From: Nocardia alba NBRC 108234
GTDB taxonomy: Bacteria > Actinomycetota > Actinomycetes > Mycobacteriales > Mycobacteriaceae
Assembly (NCBI RefSeq): GCF_001612665.1
Contig: NZ_BDAX01000026.1
Coordinates: forward strand, 1 to 46,622
Direction of reading: 5' to 3'
Length of the DNA: 46,622 nt
Shown: positions 25,519-35,441 of the stretch, piece by piece
How positions within the stretch are numbered: position 1 is the stretch's first letter
How the letters are laid out: every line of letters starts with the position of its first letter
The notes under the pieces: model-generated
The model's input: the letters and a program-made list of their open reading frames with translations, nothing else
The model's database searches: none
What the model was told of the DNA's origin: nothing
Position numbers and translations under genes: made by a program

Positions 25519-26067
25519 TCAACAGGCGTCGTGGACTGCGGTGCGTGCCTGGTTGATGGTGCGACTGGCCTCGTTGAGCTTGCCGACAGGTGAGTTGTAG
25601 GTCATCTTTCTGGTTTGCGCGGCCAGCTCGCGCGCGGCGACGACATACGCGGTGAACTTGTCGGCCAGTTCGGTCGGCAGAGCGCCCACCGCGGCGACGA
25701 CGCCCGACTCCACTTTGGTCGCCGCGTTGTCGAGGGTGGTGGCCGCGGACTCGCGTTTGGCCGCGTAGTCGGGAGCGTTGGTGTCGTGCGCGGAGACGAA
25801 GTCGTTGTAGGCGGTGACGCCCGCGCCGGTGGTGGTGGCGAACTGCCCGCAGTTGTCGGTGATCGCGCGCTCTCGCGCGGCTGCGGCGCGCGAGGAGGCG
25901 GCCGCGGAGGACGACGCGGCGGCCGTGGTCTTGTAGGCGGCCACTTCAGCCGCGTCGGTCGTCGGTGTGCCGGGGATCTGCTCGGCGCAACCCGCCACCA
26001 CCGAACCCGCGGTCACGGCGACGAAGGCACAGATCAACCCCAGTCGGCGCGCGTGCAGCACCCTCAT
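25519..26067 (-). CDS. lipoprotein, helical, Rv2240c-like
   Basis: This is a 182-residue exported lipoprotein. The signal sequence ends in the lipobox VVAGC (about residue 27). An Ala/Ser-rich linker follows, then a helical domain with paired Cys (DNCGQF and the final HDAC). Helices such as KRESAATTLDNAATKV suggest a coiled bundle. Function unknown. It is divergent from aceE, with 215 bases between starts, as for the mycobacterial Rv2240c/aceE pair. In that gap I see no clear operator. Confidence 0.8.
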   Translation of the reverse strand: MRVLHARRLGLICAFVAVTAGSVVAGCAEQIPGTPTTDAAEVAAYKTTAAASSSAAASSRAAAARERAITDNCGQFATTTGAGVTAYNDFVSAHDTNAPDYAAKRESAATTLDNAATKVESGVVAAVGALPTELADKFTAYVVAARELAAQTRKMTYNSPVGKLNEASRTINQARTAVHDAC

Positions 26068-26282
26068 CGTCCGGCGTTCCCTCTCATCCACGTGCGCGAC
26101 TCGCATTCCCCCGCAGAACCTACCTAATGGTATTCCCGCCGTGGTGATGACCTCGGCAGCCGTTTCGGTAAGGATGGGGGTGCACCCGAACCTTTCGCAA
26201 CGGGTGGTCCGCACACCAGGCGGGCAGGCCCGGGGACAGCGACGCCGACCAAGCAGTTCAGCCCCCATCACGAGGAGCAGAT

Positions 26283-29165
26283 TTGACCGACCTGATCCAC
26301 TCTGCAGCTTCCAACGATCCACCAGCGAGCTCCGCCGGGGGCGGTGAATCCACCACCAAACCGACCGGTGAACGGGTGCGGGTCATCCGCGAGGGAGTGG
26401 CGTCGTATCTACCGGATATCGACCCCGAGGAGACCAGCGAATGGCTGGAATCCTTCGATGACATGCTCGACCGGGAGGGCCCGGGTCGCGCGCGCTACCT
26501 GATGTTGCGCCTGCTCGAGCGCGCGGGCGAACGCCGTGTCTCGATTCCGGCGCTCACCTCCACCGATTACGTCAACACGATTCCCACCGAGAACGAACCA
26601 TGGTTCCCCGGTGACGAGGAAGTCGAGCGCCGCTTCCGCGCCTGGATCCGGTGGAACGCCGCGATCATGGTGCATCGCGCGCAGCGCCCCGGAATCGGTG
26701 TCGGCGGCCATATCTCGACCTACGCGTCCTCGGCGGCGCTGTACGAGGTGGGCTTCAACCACTTCTTCCGCGGCAAGGATCATCCCGGCGGCGGCGACCA
26801 CGTCTACATCCAGGGCCACGCCTCGCCCGGCATCTACGCGCGCGGTTTCCTCGAGGGCCGCCTCAGCACCGACCGGCTCGACGGATTCCGTCAGGAATAC
26901 AGCCACGGCGGCCTCGGCAAGGGCCTGCCGTCCTATCCGCACCCGCGGTTGATGCCGGACTTCTGGGAGTTCCCGACGGTGTCGATGGGCCTGGGCCCGA
27001 TGAACGCGATCTACCAGGCCAGGTTCAACCACTACCTCACTGATCGCGGCATCAAGGACACCTCCGATCAGCATGTCTGGGCGTTCCTGGGCGACGGCGA
27101 GATGGACGAGCCCGAGTCGCGCGGCCTGATCCAGGTGGCCGCCAACGAGGCGCTCGACAACCTCACCTTCGTGATCAACTGCAACCTGCAGCGGCTCGAC
27201 GGCCCGGTGCGCGGCAACGGCAAGATCATCCAGGAACTGGAATCGTTCTTCCGGGGCGCGGGCTGGAACGTGATCAAGGTGGTCTGGGGTCGCGAGTGGG
27301 ACGCGCTGCTCGGCGCCGACCGCGACGGCGCGCTGGTGAACCTGATGAACTCCACCCCGGACGGTGACTACCAGACCTACAAGGCCAATGACGGCGCGTA
27401 CGTGCGCGACCACTTCTTCGGCCGCGACCCGCGCACGAAGGCGCTGGTGCAGAGCATGTCCGACAGTGAGATCTGGAATCTCAAGCGCGGCGGCCACGAC
27501 TACCGCAAGGTGTACGCGGCGTATTCGGCGGCGATGGCGCACAAGGGTCAGCCGACGGTGATCCTGGCCAAGACGATCAAGGGCTACACCCTCGGCAAGC
27601 ACTTCGAGGGCCGCAACGCCACCCATCAGATGAAGAAGCTGGCGCTGCAGGACCTCAAGGACTTCCGCGATCTGCAGCGCATCCCGGTCAGCGACGCCGA
27701 GCTGGAGAAGGACCCGTACCTGCCCCCGTACTACCACCCGGGCATGGACGATCCGGCCATCGAGTACATGCTGGCCCGGCGCAAGTCGCTCGGCGGGTTC
27801 GTGCCGGAGCGTCGTTCGTCGGCCAAGTCGTTGAAGCTGCCCGGCGACGAGGCCTACCGCTCGGTCCGCAAGGGCTCGGGCAAGCAGAAGGTCGCCACGA
27901 CGATGGCGCTGGTGCGCCTGGTCAAGGAACTGTTGCGCGACAAGGAGATCGGCAAGCGCATCGTGCCGATCATCCCCGACGAGGCCCGCACCTTCGGCAT
28001 GGACTCGTGGTTCCCGACGCTGAAGATCTACAACCGCAACGGCCAGCTCTACACCTCGGTTGACGCCGAACTCATGCTCGCCTACAAGGAGAGCGCTGTC
28101 GGCCAGATCCTGCACGAGGGCATCAACGAGGCCGGTTCCACCGCGTCGTTCACCGCGGTCGCCACCTCCTACGCCACCCACGGCGAGCCGATGATCCCGC
28201 TCTACATCTTCTACTCGATGTTCGGGTTCCAGCGCACGGGCGACAGCTTCTGGGCCGCGGCCGACCAGCTGGCGCGCGGATTCGTGCTCGGCGCCACCGC
28301 GGGCCGCACCACCCTCACCGGTGAGGGTCTGCAGCACAACGACGGTCAGTCGCTGCTGCTGGCGTCGTCCAATCCCGCTGTGGTGACCTACGATCCGGCG
28401 TTCTCGTTCGAGATCGCGCACATCGTGCGCGACGGTCTGCGCCGCATGTACGGCGGCGGCGAGGCCGCGGCCAGCCTGCTGCCCGGTACCGAGGTGCCCG
28501 AGGTCGGCACGTTCGGTGGGGAGAACATCTTCTACTACATCACCCTGTACAACGAGCCCTACCAGCAGCCGGCCGAGCCCGACGACCTCGACGTGGCGGG
28601 TCTGCTCAAAGGTCTGTACCTGTACCGCGACGGTGGTGAGGGCGAGGTCCGTGCCCAGATCCTCGTCTCCGGGGTGACCGTGCCCGACGGGCTGCGCGCG
28701 CAGGAACTGCTGGCGCAGGAGTGGGGTGTGGCCGCGGATGTGTGGTCGGTGACCTCGTACGGCGAGCTTCGCCGGGAGGCGCTCGACAAGGAGATCGCGG
28801 CCCTCAAGCACCCCGATGTGGATTCGGGTTCGCCCTACGTCACCCAGGCGCTCTCGGCCGCGCGTGGACCGGTGGTCGCCGCGACGGACTGGATGCGCGC
28901 GGTGCCCGATCAGATCCGACAGTGGGTGCCCGGCGACTACATCACCCTCGGCACCGACGGGTTCGGCTTCTCCGACACCCGGACGGCCGCACGACGGGTG
29001 TTCAACGTCGACGCCCAGTCGATCGTGGTCGCGGTGCTGGAGGGTCTCGTCCGGGACGGCACGTTCGACAAGGCCAAGGCAGTGGAAGCGGCCGCGAAAT
29101 ACGGCATCGACAGCGTGGCCGCCGCGCCGAAGCCGAGTGCGGACGCGGCAGAGGAACTCGCGTAG
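26283..29165 (+). CDS. aceE: pyruvate dehydrogenase E1 component, homodimeric
   Basis: This decarboxylates pyruvate with thiamine diphosphate and passes the acetyl group to the E2 lipoyl domain, feeding acetyl-CoA to the neighbouring fatty-acid genes. At 960 residues it has the full length of the single-chain AceE type. Thiamine-binding GDGEMDEPESRG...NCN lies in the first third. GHISTYASSAALYEVGFNHFF and the loop LQRLDGPVRGNGKIIQE are AceE-specific. The transketolase-like middle domain contains YIFYSMFGFQRTGD and GLQHNDGQS. The TTG at 26283 follows GAGGAG by about 6 bases. It is divergent from the lipoprotein gene. Confidence 0.95.
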   Translation: MTDLIHSAASNDPPASSAGGGESTTKPTGERVRVIREGVASYLPDIDPEETSEWLESFDDMLDREGPGRARYLMLRLLERAGERRVSIPALTSTDYVNTIPTENEPWFPGDEEVERRFRAWIRWNAAIMVHRAQRPGIGVGGHISTYASSAALYEVGFNHFFRGKDHPGGGDHVYIQGHASPGIYARGFLEGRLSTDRLDGFRQEYSHGGLGKGLPSYPHPRLMPDFWEFPTVSMGLGPMNAIYQARFNHYLTDRGIKDTSDQHVWAFLGDGEMDEPESRGLIQVAANEALDNLTFVINCNLQRLDGPVRGNGKIIQELESFFRGAGWNVIKVVWGREWDALLGADRDGALVNLMNSTPDGDYQTYKANDGAYVRDHFFGRDPRTKALVQSMSDSEIWNLKRGGHDYRKVYAAYSAAMAHKGQPTVILAKTIKGYTLGKHFEGRNATHQMKKLALQDLKDFRDLQRIPVSDAELEKDPYLPPYYHPGMDDPAIEYMLARRKSLGGFVPERRSSAKSLKLPGDEAYRSVRKGSGKQKVATTMALVRLVKELLRDKEIGKRIVPIIPDEARTFGMDSWFPTLKIYNRNGQLYTSVDAELMLAYKESAVGQILHEGINEAGSTASFTAVATSYATHGEPMIPLYIFYSMFGFQRTGDSFWAAADQLARGFVLGATAGRTTLTGEGLQHNDGQSLLLASSNPAVVTYDPAFSFEIAHIVRDGLRRMYGGGEAAASLLPGTEVPEVGTFGGENIFYYITLYNEPYQQPAEPDDLDVAGLLKGLYLYRDGGEGEVRAQILVSGVTVPDGLRAQELLAQEWGVAADVWSVTSYGELRREALDKEIAALKHPDVDSGSPYVTQALSAARGPVVAATDWMRAVPDQIRQWVPGDYITLGTDGFGFSDTRTAARRVFNVDAQSIVVAVLEGLVRDGTFDKAKAVEAAAKYGIDSVAAAPKPSADAAEELA

Positions 29166-29179
29166 CGGACTATTGGACT

Positions 29180-30511
29180 GTGGAGCGCAAACCGCCGCGG
29201 CCCCGTCGGATCACCGAGGGCACCAGCGAGCACGAGGTCTATCTACCGACGGGGGCGCTGTCCCCGAACCGGCAGACCCGTGATCCGCTGCCCGACACGC
29301 TGCTCAAGCGGGTCAAGCAGTTCTCGGGCCGGCTCTCCACCGAGGCGGTGGGGTCGATGCAGGATCGGCTGCCGTTCTTCGCCGACCTGGACGCCGCGCA
29401 GCGAGCGGGCGTGCAGATGCTGGTGCAGACGGCGGTCGTGAACTTCCTGGAGTGGTTGCAGGATCCCGATTCCGATATCCGCTTCAGCCTCGACGCGTTC
29501 CAGGTGATTCCACAGGATCTGGCGCGGCGGCTCACGCTGCGCCAGACCGTGGACATGGTGCGGGTGGCCATGGACTTCTTCGAGCAGTGGCTGCCCGCGC
29601 TGGCGCGCAACGATCGTCAGCTGGTGGCGCTCACCGAGGCGGTGCTGCGGTACGGGCGTGAGCTCGGTTTCGCGGCCGCCTCGGTGTACGCCAGCGCGGC
29701 GGAGTCGCGTGGCGCCTGGGATACCCGCCTCGAGGCCCTGGTGGTCGACGCGGTGGTTCGGGGCGACACAGGTCCGGACATGCTTTCCCGGGCCGCCACG
29801 TTGAACTGGGACGCCACGGCGCCCGCCACGGTGCTGGTCGGCACGCCGCCGCTGGACCAGGGTGTGTCGACGGTCGGCGCGGTGCACACCATCGCGACCA
29901 AACACAGTAGGGCCGCGCTGGCGGTGGTGCAGGGCGCACGACTGGTGATGGTGGTCAGCGGGCATCTGGGAGAGACGGGCATCAACTCGCCGTTCCTCAC
30001 CGATCTGCTGGCCGAGGTGTTCTCCGACGGTCCGGTGGTGATCGGTCCGACGATGCGCACCCTCGGCGCCGCGCACGCGTCGGCGATCGAGGCATTGGCG
30101 GGGATGGAGGCCGTGGTGGGCTGGCGCGGTGCGCCAAGGCCCGTTCACGCCACCGAGTTGCTCCCGGAACGCGCGTTGCTGGGCGACAGAGCTGCGATCG
30201 AGGCGCTGAACGAGTATCTTGTTCTCCCGTTGGCCGCGGCCGGATCTTCGTTATCCGACACACTCGACGCCTACCTGGATTGTGGTGGAGCAGTAGAGAC
30301 TTGCGCTCGGCAGCTGTACGTCCATCCAAATACCGTTCGGTACCGACTCAAACGAATCGGCGAGGTGACCGGGCGTGATCCGATGAATCCTCGTGACGCC
30401 TATGTGCTCCGAATCGCAGCAACAGTGGGCCGTTTGACACGAACGCATAACGAATCATCTCCTTCTGTCACAGAAACCCCACCTGTCCCAATGGCTCACG
30501 ACCCCCTGTAA
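29180..30511 (+). CDS. mabR: PucR/CdaR-type regulator of the FAS-II genes, MabR
   Basis: This 443-residue regulator is the positional and sequence counterpart of mycobacterial MabR (Rv2242) and Streptomyces FasR, which control the fatty-acid operon that follows. It has an N-terminal helical domain, a GGDEF-like middle (about 210-330) and a C-terminal helix-turn-helix of the PucR type: ETCARQLYVHPNTVRYRLKR. The GTG start at 29180 lies 14 bases after the aceE stop, so it may be read through from aceE. A hairpin follows its stop directly. The TTTTGT/ACAAAA repeat before fabD is its likely binding site. Confidence 0.88.
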   Translation: MERKPPRPRRITEGTSEHEVYLPTGALSPNRQTRDPLPDTLLKRVKQFSGRLSTEAVGSMQDRLPFFADLDAAQRAGVQMLVQTAVVNFLEWLQDPDSDIRFSLDAFQVIPQDLARRLTLRQTVDMVRVAMDFFEQWLPALARNDRQLVALTEAVLRYGRELGFAAASVYASAAESRGAWDTRLEALVVDAVVRGDTGPDMLSRAATLNWDATAPATVLVGTPPLDQGVSTVGAVHTIATKHSRAALAVVQGARLVMVVSGHLGETGINSPFLTDLLAEVFSDGPVVIGPTMRTLGAAHASAIEALAGMEAVVGWRGAPRPVHATELLPERALLGDRAAIEALNEYLVLPLAAAGSSLSDTLDAYLDCGGAVETCARQLYVHPNTVRYRLKRIGEVTGRDPMNPRDAYVLRIAATVGRLTRTHNESSPSVTETPPVPMAHDPL

Positions 30512-30537
30512 CGGGATCGGGGAATCGGTCGATCCCG
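30512..30537 (+). terminator. hairpin immediately after mabR
   Basis: CGGGATCG and CGATCCCG form an 8-base stem starting at the base after the mabR stop codon. It separates mabR from the fabD promoter region. Confidence 0.55.
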
Positions 30538-30552
30538 ACACCCCACCTCGGA

Positions 30553-30573
30553 TTTTGTGGGACCCCTACAAAA
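30553..30573. promoter_or_regulatory. probable MabR operator in the fabD promoter
   Basis: TTTTGT-N9-ACAAAA is a perfect 6+6 inverted repeat, AT-rich against its surroundings, 65 bases before the fabD start. MabR/FasR proteins are known to bind the promoter of this operon. The assignment of this exact repeat is inference. Confidence 0.6.
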
Positions 30574-30638
30574 GCGATCGGAAAGCTTCATTCGCGCCGA
30601 CATCTCATGCGGTGGGGGTCACAGTGTTTTCTTAGGGA

Positions 30639-31553
30639 GTGATCGCGTTGCTCACCCCAGGACAGGGGTCCCAGACACCCGGCATGCTCACGCCGTGGCT
30701 CGCACTTCCCGGTGCGACTGATCGCCTCGAGCTCTGGTCGAAGGCCGCAGGCCTCGATCTGGTCCGTCTCGGCACCACCGCGACGGCCGAGGAGATCGTC
30801 GACACCGCGGTGACGCAGCCGCTCGTGGTCGCCGCCGCGCTGCTCGCGTTCGCCGAAATCGCCCCCGGGTCGATTCCGGCGGATACAATCGTCGCCGGAC
30901 ACTCGGTCGGCGAATTCGCCGCAGCCGCTGTCGCCGGTGTCATCACCGCCGACGAGGCAGTCGCCCTCGCCGCCATCCGCGGCCGGGAGATGGCCAAGGC
31001 CTGTGCGCTGGAGCCGACCGGCATGTCCGCGGTGCTCGGTGGCGATGAAGCCGTCGTGCTCGCACGGCTCGCCGAACTCGATCTCGTCCCGGCCAACCGC
31101 AACGCGGTAGGCCAGATCGTCGCGGCGGGCAGCCTGGAAGCTCTGGCGGAGCTCGCCGCGAACCCGCCGGAGAAGGCACGGGTCCGCGCGTTGCCCGTCG
31201 CCGGTGCGTTCCACACCGCTTTCATGGCCCCGGCACGCGAAGCTGTCGCCGATGCCATCGCACAGATCTCGCCGAGCGACCCGATCCGGACGCTGCTGTC
31301 GAACTTCGACGGACAACCGGTCACCTCGGGTGCCGACGCGATCGAGAAACTTGCCGCTCAGGTCACCCGCCCCGTGCGCTGGGACCTGTGCAACGAGACC
31401 ATTCGCGCCGCGGCCGTCTCGGCCGTGGTCGAGTTGCCGCCCGCGGGCACGCTGGTCGGCATCGCCAAACGGGAACTGAAGGGCACGCCCAATCTGGCCC
31501 TCAAGTCCCCCGAAGACCTCCCCGCGTTGGTCGAACTGACCATCTCGGGCTAG
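30639..31553 (+). CDS. fabD: malonyl-CoA:ACP transacylase FabD
   Basis: This loads malonyl groups from CoA onto AcpM for fatty-acid and meromycolate elongation. The 304-residue protein has the N-terminal TPGQGSQTPG oxyanion loop and nucleophile Ser89 in AGHSVGEFAA. The malonate-binding Arg is in AIRGREM and the catalytic His in PVAGAFHTAFM. The start is read as GTG at 30639 (MIALLTPGQ), matching the family N-terminus; the Shine-Dalgarno is poor (GGGA directly before the codon). It is the first gene of the fabD-acpM-kasA-accD6 unit. Confidence 0.94.
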   Translation: MIALLTPGQGSQTPGMLTPWLALPGATDRLELWSKAAGLDLVRLGTTATAEEIVDTAVTQPLVVAAALLAFAEIAPGSIPADTIVAGHSVGEFAAAAVAGVITADEAVALAAIRGREMAKACALEPTGMSAVLGGDEAVVLARLAELDLVPANRNAVGQIVAAGSLEALAELAANPPEKARVRALPVAGAFHTAFMAPAREAVADAIAQISPSDPIRTLLSNFDGQPVTSGADAIEKLAAQVTRPVRWDLCNETIRAAAVSAVVELPPAGTLVGIAKRELKGTPNLALKSPEDLPALVELTISG

Positions 31554-31634
31554 CTTTCCCCCCGGCGGTCATGCACAGCGAAGTGCAGGCCGTACACGAA
31601 CCCCACAAATAGCAACAAGAAGGGAGCCACCAAA

Positions 31635-31940
31635 GTGGCCGCTCTGACCCAGGAACAGATCGTCGAAGAACTCGGCAAGATCATCGAAGAGGTTACGGGT
31701 ATCGAACCCTCCGAGGTGACCCTCGAGAAGTCCTTCGTCGACGACCTGGACATCGACTCGCTGTCCATGGTCGAGATCGCTGTGCAGATGGAAGACAAGT
31801 ACGGCGTCAAGATCCCCGATGAGGATCTGGCCAGCCTGAAGACTGTCGGTGACTCCGTCGCTTACGTCCAGAAGCTCGAGGCCGAGAACGCCGACGTCGC
31901 CGCCGAGCTCAAGGCCAAGTTCGACAGCGCCGGCGAGTAG
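31635..31940 (+). CDS. acpM: meromycolate extension acyl carrier protein AcpM
   Basis: This is a 101-residue acyl carrier protein carrying growing acyl chains on 4'-phosphopantetheine attached to Ser42 in DLDIDSLSMVEI. After the usual ACP core of about 80 residues it has the extra charged C-terminal tail (ENADVAAELKAKFDSAGE) typical of mycobacterial AcpM rather than ordinary AcpP. The GTG at 31635 is preceded by AAGGGAG. It lies between fabD (81-base gap) and kasA (9-base gap). Confidence 0.94.
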   Translation: MAALTQEQIVEELGKIIEEVTGIEPSEVTLEKSFVDDLDIDSLSMVEIAVQMEDKYGVKIPDEDLASLKTVGDSVAYVQKLEAENADVAAELKAKFDSAGE

Positions 31941-31949
31941 GGCCGAACT

Positions 31950-33206
<1,257 letters not shown>

Positions 33207-33231
33207 CCGCCGCAGACTGCACATCCGATCC

Positions 33232-33274
33232 CCGGTCGGGGGTCGTGCCAACTGAATGGTTCGACCCCCACCGG
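33232..33274 (+). other. stem-loop between kasA and accD6
   Basis: CCGGTCGGGGGTCG (33232-33245) pairs with CGACCCCCACCGG (33262-33274), leaving one bulged base and a 16-base loop. It lies in the 122-base gap inside the operon and could lower read-through into accD6 or protect upstream RNA. Confidence 0.6.
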
Positions 33275-33328
33275 CGGTTCGCCACAGCAGCCGCCGCAGC
33301 GGCAATCTCTTGCGAAGGAGTGAACGCG

Positions 33329-34774
33329 ATGACCATCATTGCTCCCGCGTTTCAAGACACCACCACAGATCCGCGCGACCCACTGGGTCGGCTCCAACGT
33401 TTCTTCGACCCCGGCACCGTCCTGCCGCTGCATCCGCGCGATCGCTCCGGCGTGCTCGCCGCGATCGGCGAGGTCGACGGGGTCCGCACCGTGGCCTACT
33501 GCTCCGACGCCACCGTCATGGGCGGCGCGATGGGCGTCGAGGGCTGCAAGCACATCGTCGACGCGATCGACACCGCGATCGAATCCGGCATTCCCGTCGT
33601 CGGGCTGTGGCACTCCGGTGGTGCGCGCCTGGCCGAGGGTGTCGAGGCGCTGCACGCGGTCGGCCTGGTCTTCGAGGCCATGGTTCGCGCGTCCGGTCTG
33701 GTGCCGCAGATCTCGGTGGTCCTCGGCTTCGCCGCCGGTGGTGCCGCCTACGGTCCCGCGCTGACCGATGTGGTCATCATGGCGCCCGAGGGCCGCGTGT
33801 TCGTCACCGGACCCGACGTGGTGCGCTCGGTGACCGGCGAGAACGTCGACATGGCGACCCTCGGTGGTCCCATCACACACTTCAAGAAGTCCGGCGTCTG
33901 CCACATCGCCGCCGACGACGAGGCCGACGCCATGCACCGCGCGCGCCGACTGGTGTCGATGTTCGCCGAGCAGGGCGAGTTCGATCTGGTCGCGGCCGAA
34001 CACGGCGATGTCGACCTCAAGGCGATGCTGCCCGAGTCGGCCAAGCGCGCCTACGACGTGAAGCCGATCGTGCACGAACTGCTCGACAATGTCGTGTCCC
34101 CCGACGGCGACACCGAATCCTCCTTCGAGGAACTCCAGGGTGGTTACGCCCGCAGCATGGTGACCGGTCTGGGTCGTCTCGGCGGTCGCACCGTCGGCGT
34201 GCTGGCCAACAACCCGCTGCGTCTGGGTGGTTGCCTCAACTCCGAAAGCGCGGAGAAGGCTTCACGTTTCGTGCGTCTGTGCGATGCATTCGGCATCCCG
34301 CTGGTCGTGATCACCGATGTTCCCGGCTATCTGCCCGGCGTCGGCCAGGAACTCGAGGGCGTGGTCCGCCGTGGCGCGAAGCTGCTGCACGCCTTCGCCG
34401 AAGCTCGCGTCCCCCGCGTCACCCTGGTGACGCGCAAGATCTACGGCGGCGCCTACATCGCGATGAACGCCCGCTCCCTCGGCGCCACCGCCGTCTACGC
34501 CTGGCCGGGCTCCGAGGTCGCTGTCATGGGTGCCAAGGCCGCCGTCGGCATCCTGCACAAGAAGGCGCTCGCCGCCGCTCCCGAATCCGAGCGTGAAGCC
34601 CTCCACGAGCGCCTCACCGCCGAACACGAGCAGCTCGCGGGCGGCGTCGAACGCGCCGTCGCCATCGGCGTGGTCGACGAGGTCATCGACCCCGCCAAAA
34701 CCCGCAGCATCATCGCCGCTGCCCTCGCGTCGGCCCCGGCCCGCAAGAGCCACCACAAGAACATCCCCCTGTGA
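33329..34774 (+). CDS. accD6: acyl-CoA carboxylase beta subunit AccD6
   Basis: This carboxyltransferase subunit makes malonyl-CoA (and methylmalonyl-CoA) with a biotinylated alpha subunit, supplying FabD and KasA. The 481-residue protein has both halves of the carboxyltransferase fold. The first oxyanion site region is LWHSGGARLAEGVEAL, followed by GFAAGGAAYGPALTDV. The second site region is ITDVPGYLPGVGQELEGVVRRGAKLL, with TRKIYGGAYIAMNARSLGA. GAAGGAG 9 bases before the ATG at 33329 sets the start. Its place after kasA is as in mycobacteria. A strong terminator follows. Confidence 0.94.
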   Translation: MTIIAPAFQDTTTDPRDPLGRLQRFFDPGTVLPLHPRDRSGVLAAIGEVDGVRTVAYCSDATVMGGAMGVEGCKHIVDAIDTAIESGIPVVGLWHSGGARLAEGVEALHAVGLVFEAMVRASGLVPQISVVLGFAAGGAAYGPALTDVVIMAPEGRVFVTGPDVVRSVTGENVDMATLGGPITHFKKSGVCHIAADDEADAMHRARRLVSMFAEQGEFDLVAAEHGDVDLKAMLPESAKRAYDVKPIVHELLDNVVSPDGDTESSFEELQGGYARSMVTGLGRLGGRTVGVLANNPLRLGGCLNSESAEKASRFVRLCDAFGIPLVVITDVPGYLPGVGQELEGVVRRGAKLLHAFAEARVPRVTLVTRKIYGGAYIAMNARSLGATAVYAWPGSEVAVMGAKAAVGILHKKALAAAPESEREALHERLTAEHEQLAGGVERAVAIGVVDEVIDPAKTRSIIAAALASAPARKSHHKNIPL

Positions 34775-34795
34775 TCTGACCACAGCAACACTTCG

Positions 34796-34839
34796 ACGGC
34801 CGCCGCCATCTTCCTGACTCAGGAAGTGGCGGCGGCCGT
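34796..34839 (+). terminator. terminator of the fabD-accD6 operon
   Basis: ACGGCCGCCGCCA pairs perfectly with TGGCGGCGGCCGT (13 bases). An inner CTTCCT/AGGAAG stem and 5-base loop continue the arm, and TTTCG follows. It is 21 bases after the accD6 stop. Confidence 0.9.
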
Positions 34840-34961
34840 TTCGCTGTCAGCCGCAGAGTGCGCGGAAGGCGGGCGCGATTTCGTACCGCGTCCACGAGGT
34901 ATTGACGTGCGCCGCGGCTACCAGCAGGGTCGGTGTCCGCTCGCTGTAGTGTGCCCGCGCG

Positions 34962-34967
34962 CATAAT
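34962..34967 (+). promoter_or_regulatory. -10 box for a leaderless start at 34974
   Basis: CATAAT ends 6 bases before the GTG at 34974, and TTGACG occurs further upstream near 34904 (too far to be its -35). The remaining gap 34840-34961 shows no other clear element. Confidence 0.45.
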
Positions 34968-34973
34968 GGCAGG

Positions 34974-35432
34974 GTGCGTTATGAGGAACTCGCAGATGTC
35001 CCGTGCTCTATCACGCGGCCGCTGGTGATCTTCGGTGATCGCTGGACCTTGCTGATCCTGAAGTACAGCTTCGCGGGGGTGCGTCGTTTCAACGCGTTTC
35101 AGAGTGCGCTGGGGATTTCACGAAGTCGGCTGCGGGATCGGCTCGATCGGCTGGTCGAGCACGAGATCCTGGTGAAGCGCCCCGTTGATGACGGTGCGTA
35201 CGAGGAATATCGCCTCACCGAGAAAGGGCACGCGATCTACCCCATTCTGATCGCGATTCGGGACTGGGGTGATGCGTATATGGCGCCCGAAGGGCCTCCG
35301 GTGGAGTACCGGCATCGCGGCTGCACGGGTGAGGCGCACGCGCACCTGACGTGCGATGAATGCGCGGCGCAGATCAGCGCGCGTGACGTCGAGCCGCAAG
35401 CGGGTCCTGGAATGACTGCCAGCCGTGCCTGA
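34974..35432 (+). CDS. HxlR-family winged-helix regulator
   Basis: This is a 152-residue regulator with the HxlR core at residues 10-100: Cys in DVPCSITRPL, GDRWTLLILKYSFAGVRRFNAFQ, recognition helix ISRSRLRDRLDRLVEHEIL and wing YEEYRLTEKG. A C-terminal extension carries His and three Cys (HRGCTGEAHAHLTCDECAA), which looks like a small zinc-binding or redox site and is not needed for the core fold. It is convergent with a nitroreductase gene (10 bases between stops). The GTG start fits a leaderless message. Confidence 0.86.
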   Translation: MRYEELADVPCSITRPLVIFGDRWTLLILKYSFAGVRRFNAFQSALGISRSRLRDRLDRLVEHEILVKRPVDDGAYEEYRLTEKGHAIYPILIAIRDWGDAYMAPEGPPVEYRHRGCTGEAHAHLTCDECAAQISARDVEPQAGPGMTASRA

Positions 35433-35441
35433 CTGGCCCGG

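Noticed and set aside
26409..28811. 800-residue open frame antisense to aceE
   Set aside because: Shadow of aceE; no recognisable domain and unlikely composition.
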